Source: Betaproteobacteria bacterium (GTDB taxonomy: Bacteria > Pseudomonadota > Gammaproteobacteria > Burkholderiales > Rhodocyclaceae). From it: a stretch of 9,277 bases of DNA. Position 1 is the first letter of the stretch. The number at the start of each line of letters is the position of its first letter. The notes under the pieces were generated by a model, which was not told where the DNA came from, searched no databases, and saw only the letters and a program-made list of their open reading frames with translations. Below are positions 6,407 to 9,277 of this stretch, piece after piece. The DNA is taken from positions 1 to 9,277 of the forward strand of contig JAGWUW010000073.1 in assembly GCA_028868235.1 (NCBI GenBank), read 5' to 3'. The position numbers and the translations under genes are program-made.

Positions 6407-6872
6407 TGGCCGGATCGAGCAATTCGTCGATCAGCTCGGCATCATGTCCGGTCACGCGGGCAGCCGGGAACACAGCAGTCAGGCAGTCGCGGCGCAGCGG
6501 CGAGATTTCGTTCAAGGCAAGGCGCGTACCGGCTTTGGTCGCCCAGACTGCGAGCATGCCGGTACCGGCCGAAGGTTCGAGCACGAGCTCATCGGGTATC
6601 AACCCACAGGCCCGTGCGGCAAGCCAGGCGAGGCGCGGCGGCGTTGCGAATTGCTGGCGATCCAGCGCCGCAATCACATCCTCATTCAGACATCCCGCAA
6701 AGCAATGAAACAGTATGGCTTTGCGCCCCAAGGTCACGCTAAGCGACGGATTGCGATCGTCGTGAGCCGGGCAGCAGCACATACCTTTGCCCTGACGCCA
6801 TGTACCCTGAAGGCTTTCGACGATGGTCCGGGCACGGCGTTCGAGTTGATGAGCATTGTCTAACGGGGGCAT
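6324..6872 (-). pseudogene. Chimeric remnant: primase CHC2 zinc finger fused to strawberry-notch-type methyltransferase fragment
   Basis: ATG 6872 is preceded by GGAG at 7 nt, giving 182 residues. Residues 1-71 look like the N-terminus of a mobile-element toprim/primase: a helical start, CPAHDDRNPSLSV with C34 and H37, then FHCFAGC with C57 and C61 as the other zinc ligands. From about residue 73 (codon near 6656) the protein changes to FATPPRLAWLAARAC and LVLEPSAGTGMLA (SAM-binding motif I). This is typical of the large fused methyltransferase/DEAD helicase of the strawberry-notch group found on alphaproteobacterial elements. It breaks at SVVLVN (base ~6381), where the catalytic NPPY motif should follow, and ends in 18 unrelated residues. 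Toprim, catalytic methyltransferase and helicase parts are all missing, so activity is unlikely. The chimera probably arose by deletion between two co-directional genes. Confidence 0.7.
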
Positions 6873-6950
6873 CGACCTACTCCGGTTGAGGTGCCCTCCC
6901 CGTGCAGCCTCCGCTCTGCACTCGCGCCAAACCATTTTCCTACGTCTTTT

Positions 6951-6965
6951 GTTCTTTATATGTTC
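6951..6965. promoter_or_regulatory. LexA (SOS) box, alphaproteobacterial type
   Basis: GTTC-TTTATAT-GTTC matches exactly the direct-repeat operator known for alphaproteobacterial LexA (GTTC-N7-GTTC), with the usual AT-rich spacer. It lies 31 nt upstream of the transglycosylase ATG, in a promoter-like AT-rich stretch where TATATG could serve as -10. It also lies about 80 bp upstream of the divergent chimeric gene. SOS induction of either gene is an inference. It is the only such repeat I found in the window. Confidence 0.65.
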
Positions 6966-6996
6966 TAACTCGATTCGGCTACCCAAGGATCGAGAA

Positions 6997-7653
6997 ATGA
7001 CAATGAAAGCTCTCGCGATCGCAGGCATCGCGATCACCTCTGCTATCCCCGCCTGTGCCCAGGAGTTGCCAACGCCAGCTAAAATCGAAGTCCCCGCCAG
7101 CCACTCCGAAGGCATTCGGATTGCTGAGGCATCGAACGGCTTCCAGCTGGTCGAGCATGGGCTCTGGCGATCCACCCAAGACGGCCCGGCACCTGTTCTG
7201 ACTGTGCCACAAAATGGCCGGGTCAACCTGCCATACAGATACGAACCCAAGGCCAAACCTGGCCCATCCGGCTTTAGGCGAGCAAGCTACCTGCCCCATG
7301 TCTATGCGGCGGAAGCGAAGTATGCACTGCCCGTCGGCCTGCTCGATGCACTCGTATGGACAGAATCTCGATACAACCCCTTCGCCATCAGCCCAGCAGG
7401 CGCAGCAGGTCTTGGGCAGCTAATGCCAGCAACGGCAAAGGAACTCGGGGTCTTCAATCGCTTCGATCCTATGGCCAACATCTTCGGCGCAGCTCGGTAT
7501 CTGCGGCAGATGCTCGACAGGTTTGGCGTGGTCCACCTGGCCGTGGCGGCCTACAATGCGGGACCAGGCGCAGTCGAACGTGCAGGCGGCATTCCCCGCA
7601 ATGGCGAAACACCCGGGTATGTCCGCGACGTCCTGCGGCGCTGGCAGTTTTAG
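6997..7653 (+). CDS. Secreted lytic transglycosylase (SLT / VirB1-like)
   Basis: ATG 6997 has AAGGA at 6985-6989, 7 nt upstream, and is followed by a Sec signal peptide (hydrophobic AIAGIAITSAI, cleavage likely after ACA at residue 21). The mature protein has an ~80-residue linker and then a C-terminal SLT domain. There, LVWTESRYNPFAISPAGAAGLGQ carries the catalytic Glu123 and GLGQLMPATA is the conserved loop. AAYNAGPGAVERAGGIP (185-200) and the tail GETPGYVRDVLRRW complete the domain. The domain is complete and the 218-residue length suits a VirB1-type enzyme, which cuts peptidoglycan locally for a secretion or conjugation channel. No other type IV secretion gene is in the window, so its use in conjugation is inferred from the neighbouring mobile-element genes. 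A LexA box lies just upstream. A housekeeping or phage-type role cannot be excluded. Confidence 0.9.
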   Translation: MTMKALAIAGIAITSAIPACAQELPTPAKIEVPASHSEGIRIAEASNGFQLVEHGLWRSTQDGPAPVLTVPQNGRVNLPYRYEPKAKPGPSGFRRASYLPHVYAAEAKYALPVGLLDALVWTESRYNPFAISPAGAAGLGQLMPATAKELGVFNRFDPMANIFGAARYLRQMLDRFGVVHLAVAAYNAGPGAVERAGGIPRNGETPGYVRDVLRRWQF

Positions 7654-7657
7654 TGCG

Positions 7658-7677
7658 AACTGCATCGAGTGGCAGTT
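7658..7677. terminator. Weak hairpin between convergent genes
   Basis: AACTGC (7658-7663) pairs with GCAGTT (7672-7677) around an 8-nt loop, just after the transglycosylase stop and 31 bp beyond the integrase stop. An alternative pairing uses the GCAGTT at 7644-7649. Neither side has a clear T run, so termination is only a guess from its position between two convergent genes. Confidence 0.25.
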
Positions 7678-7707
7678 GATCGGAATGAATGCTTCTGCTG
7701 ACGGGCG

Positions 7708-8961
7708 TCACGCAGCGCGCTTTCGCCCCTTCTTGATATCGACTACCTTGCGCCCATCGAGGAAATCAGCCCAATCCTGCATCATTCGCCGGCGAGGCGC
7801 GAGATACTCCGCCGCGTTGTAAGCCCCCCTGACATCATTCTTCTCTGAATGAGCGAGCTGCATCTCGACCCAATCCTCATGGTACTTCCGGATCCACATC
7901 GCTGGCTTGCCAAATTCAACCAGCTGCTCGTTCGCCCATGTGCTGGCGAGGCCTCGAAAACCATGGATGGTCTGCCTACTATGATAGCCAAGGCGGTAAA
8001 GCGCATAGATCATCGTGTTTTCAGACAAAGGCTTGTCTGGGTGGGTGCCGGGAAACAGGTAATCACCGGTCGCCGTCGATACCATTTTCCTAGCAAGGAA
8101 TGCGGCCTGAGCGGAAAGTGGAACAAGGTGTTCACGCCCCATCTTCATGCGCGCAGCCGGAATCCGCCAAACGGGTTCTGTACCATCGATATTTTCAAAT
8201 TCGGATTTGACGGCCAGCCGAAGCTCTTTTGTCCTGACCCAGGTCAGCAAGGCGAATAGTACCGCATCGCGGGTGATAGCCGAGCGCCGGTCACCTTCCT
8301 CTTGGTAGGCTCGCAGCTTTTCGAGAAACGCAGGTATTTCATCCAGAGGAAGGCGGCTCATGTGCTTCACCCTGGGCCGGGGCTTGAGGGCTCCACTAAG
8401 GTGAGCAGTGGGATCGCTGGATGCCAGCCCGCAAGCAATCGCGAACTGAAAGACCTGCCCTACCCCTTGCTTGGCACGCCGACTGATATCGAGCGCGCCT
8501 CGTATCTCAATCCTGCGGATCATCTCCAGAACCTCGGGGGCAGTGATCTCGCGGATCAGCCTCTGTCCTAGGGAGGGGAACACGTCCCGCTCCATTCGTG
8601 ACCAGACACGTTCGGCATGCGCAGGATTCAACGCCGACTGGCGGTTCTCGTGCCAGCGTTTCGCCACCATGTAGAAGGTGTCACCGTTCTCCGATATCAC
8701 CTCCCCCTTGGCCTTCATTGGATCCTTGCCCTCGGCAAGTAGCGCCTTGGCCGCTTTGCGTTTGTCCCGGGCGGCGGCGATCCCCAACGCCGGATAAGCG
8801 CCAAACGACAGCAACTTCTCCTTGCCTGCAACTCGGTACTTCATCCGCCAAAGCTTCGTGCCGTTCGGCTGGACGAGCAGGAACAAGCCCTCGCTATCGG
8901 CAAGCTTGTACGCTCGCTCGCGTGGCTTGGCATTCTTGGCTTGAGTCTCCGTCAGAGGCAT
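7708..8961 (-). CDS. P4-type tyrosine site-specific integrase
   Basis: This is a full-length 417-residue integrase. The N-terminal arm-binding DUF4102 domain (about 1-85) shows LTETQAKNAKPRERAYKLADSEGLFLLV and FGAYPALGIAAARDKR. A SAM-like core-binding domain follows (about 95-180). The catalytic domain has Arg243 (TWVRTKELR), a candidate Lys273, His333 and Arg336 (HGFR), His371, and nucleophile Tyr381 in GAYNAAEY, ending with the family tail RRRMMQDWADFLD. It cuts and joins DNA between the chromosomal attB and the element attP. ATG 8961 has AGGAG 10 nt upstream, with the ribosome site in the loop of a dyad. The gene starts about 180 bp from the 3' end of a tRNA and reads away from it, so the island lies on the low-coordinate side. 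It is intact by sequence. Confidence 0.97.
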   Translation of the reverse strand: MPLTETQAKNAKPRERAYKLADSEGLFLLVQPNGTKLWRMKYRVAGKEKLLSFGAYPALGIAAARDKRKAAKALLAEGKDPMKAKGEVISENGDTFYMVAKRWHENRQSALNPAHAERVWSRMERDVFPSLGQRLIREITAPEVLEMIRRIEIRGALDISRRAKQGVGQVFQFAIACGLASSDPTAHLSGALKPRPRVKHMSRLPLDEIPAFLEKLRAYQEEGDRRSAITRDAVLFALLTWVRTKELRLAVKSEFENIDGTEPVWRIPAARMKMGREHLVPLSAQAAFLARKMVSTATGDYLFPGTHPDKPLSENTMIYALYRLGYHSRQTIHGFRGLASTWANEQLVEFGKPAMWIRKYHEDWVEMQLAHSEKNDVRGAYNAAEYLAPRRRMMQDWADFLDGRKVVDIKKGRKRAA

Positions 8962-8965
8962 GGGG

Positions 8966-8985
8966 GTATCGCTCCTTTCCGATAC
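8966..8985. promoter_or_regulatory. Dyad enclosing the integrase ribosome binding site
   Basis: GTATCG (8966-8971) and CGATAC (8980-8985) are perfect 6-bp inverted arms. On the minus strand the 8-nt loop is GAAAGGAG, which contains the integrase ribosome site; the ATG follows 4 nt after the second arm. It could be an mRNA hairpin tuning integrase translation or an operator for an excisionase or repressor. The sequence alone does not tell which. Confidence 0.45.
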
Positions 8986-8995
8986 TCCGCAAAAC

Positions 8996-9013
8996 TACCC
9001 CCAAAATACCCCC
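8996..9013. repeat. TACCCCC direct repeats upstream of the integrase
   Basis: TACCCCC occurs at 8996-9002 and 9007-9013, spaced by AAAA, and again inverted (GGGGGTA) at 8962-8968, directly before the integrase start. Short repeats of this kind between an integrase gene and its attachment core are typical of arm-type integrase binding sites. That role is inferred from position only. Confidence 0.35.
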
Positions 9014-9106
9014 ACACCAAATCTGGCTGCATGTGGAAGGCCATGGGCGCATGCGGACGCGAATCACCCGCAACCCTCTGCTATTATTTCGATTTTTGGA
9101 AAAATA

Positions 9107-9129
9107 CGGAAGCTGCCGGAAGCTTCCGG
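9107..9129. repeat. CGGAAGCT direct repeat overlapping a 14-bp palindrome
   Basis: CGGAAGCT is found at 9107-9114 and 9117-9124. The second copy forms part of the perfect palindrome CCGGAAGCTTCCGG at 9116-9129, which ends 9 bp before the CCA of the tRNA. It lies between the tRNA and the integrase, so it may be a recombination-protein site or part of the tRNA transcript end. A T-rich minus-strand terminator does not follow it. Confidence 0.35.
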
Positions 9130-9138
9130 ATAAGCCAA

Positions 9139-9162
9139 TGGTAGCGGAGGAGGGACTCGAAC
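9139..9162. other. Presumed integrase attachment site (att) in the tRNA 3' end
   Basis: P4-type integrases usually recombine at the 3' part of a tRNA gene and restore it with their own copy of the sequence. Here the integrase lies next to the tRNA 3' end and reads away from it, so one att core should be in the T arm/acceptor region. The limits given are approximate. I found no second copy of this sequence in the window, so the other island end is outside or has been lost. Confidence 0.5.
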
Positions 9163-9215
9163 CCCCGACACGCGGATTATGATTCCGCTGCTCTAACCGG
9201 CTGAGCTACTCCGCC
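9139..9215 (-). tRNA. tRNA with anticodon CAT, most likely elongator tRNA-Met
   Basis: The minus strand folds into a complete 77-nt cloverleaf. The acceptor GGCGGAG pairs with CTCCGCT (one G-U pair), the D stem is GCTC/GAGC, and the anticodon stem is GCGGA/TCCGC with loop ATCATAA. The T arm has the standard TTCGAGT loop, the discriminator is A, and CCA is encoded (9141-9139). The anticodon CAT is at 9179-9181. It lacks the three consecutive G-C pairs of initiator tRNA at the anticodon stem, so it is elongator Met. A tRNA-Ile2 (lysidine-modified CAT) is the alternative and cannot be excluded by eye. Its 3' end faces the integrase gene, marking it as the integration target. Confidence 0.93.
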
Positions 9216-9277
9216 CCATCGGGCCTCCGGCGTGTGCCGGACAGGCGGCGCTCCTAGCGGGGGAGTGGCGGGTGGTC

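Noticed and set aside
6856..6996. Longer N-terminus for the lytic transglycosylase
   Set aside because: It would read through the LexA box and promoter region and bury the signal peptide. ATG 6997 has its own ribosome site and directly starts the signal peptide.
6873..7256. Longer upstream start for the primase/methyltransferase chimera
   Set aside because: The extra 128 residues run antisense through the transglycosylase gene and are not primase-like; GGAG precedes ATG 6872.
8962..9138. A defined -35/-10 promoter for the integrase
   Set aside because: AT-rich stretches exist near 9080-9106, but no hexamer pair with standard spacing is convincing by eye.

Overview
The window looks like part of an alphaproteobacterial chromosome, most likely from the Sphingomonadales. 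This is inferred from the high GC content, the style of the proteins, an alphaproteobacterial-type LexA box (GTTC-N7-GTTC) and a CCA-encoding tRNA. It holds a tRNA-associated integrated element, or the degraded end of one, beside ordinary chromosomal genes.

Layout, left to right. (1) About 1-1580: the 3' part of an NnrS-family membrane protein gene (+), then a convergent 5'-truncated PAP2 phosphatase remnant (-). (2) 1570-4544: a minus-strand run. In transcription order it encodes a DUF3293 protein, a second-type S-adenosylmethionine synthetase (MetK), and a protein combining a zinc-ribbon-like domain, a MESH1/RSH-type (p)ppGpp hydrolase domain and an unrecognised C-terminal domain. (3) 4545-4838: a gene-free divergent region with a 7-bp-arm palindrome next to the DUF3293 start and a long imperfect hairpin. 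(4) 4839-6406: a very acidic unknown protein with a TTG start, then a mobile-element protein with a helix-turn-helix-like N-terminus whose 3' end is lost. (5) 6324-6872: a minus-strand chimera joining a primase-type CHC2 zinc-finger N-terminus in frame to a fragment of a strawberry-notch-type methyltransferase/helicase. It is cut off exactly where the catalytic NPPY motif should begin. (6) 6873-7653: a LexA box followed by a secreted VirB1-like lytic transglycosylase. (7) 7708-9215: a P4-type tyrosine integrase (-) reading away from the 3' end of a tRNA(CAT), the classic arrangement of a tRNA-integrated island.

How it fits together. The integrase and tRNA mark one island end. The transglycosylase, the primase and methyltransferase pieces and the HTH-like protein are the kind of genes carried by integrative conjugative elements, but here they are a deletion-scarred remainder. 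The DUF3293-metK-alarmone hydrolase run is intact and could be accessory cargo acting on SAM and nucleotide pools. The LexA box suggests SOS control of the transglycosylase promoter.

The features most worth checking are the probable ATT start of the three-domain alarmone hydrolase, the accessory metK operon with its palindrome, the in-frame primase/methyltransferase chimera, the LexA box, and the integrase ribosome binding site lying in the loop of a dyad. I saw no CRISPR array, rRNA gene or insertion sequence.
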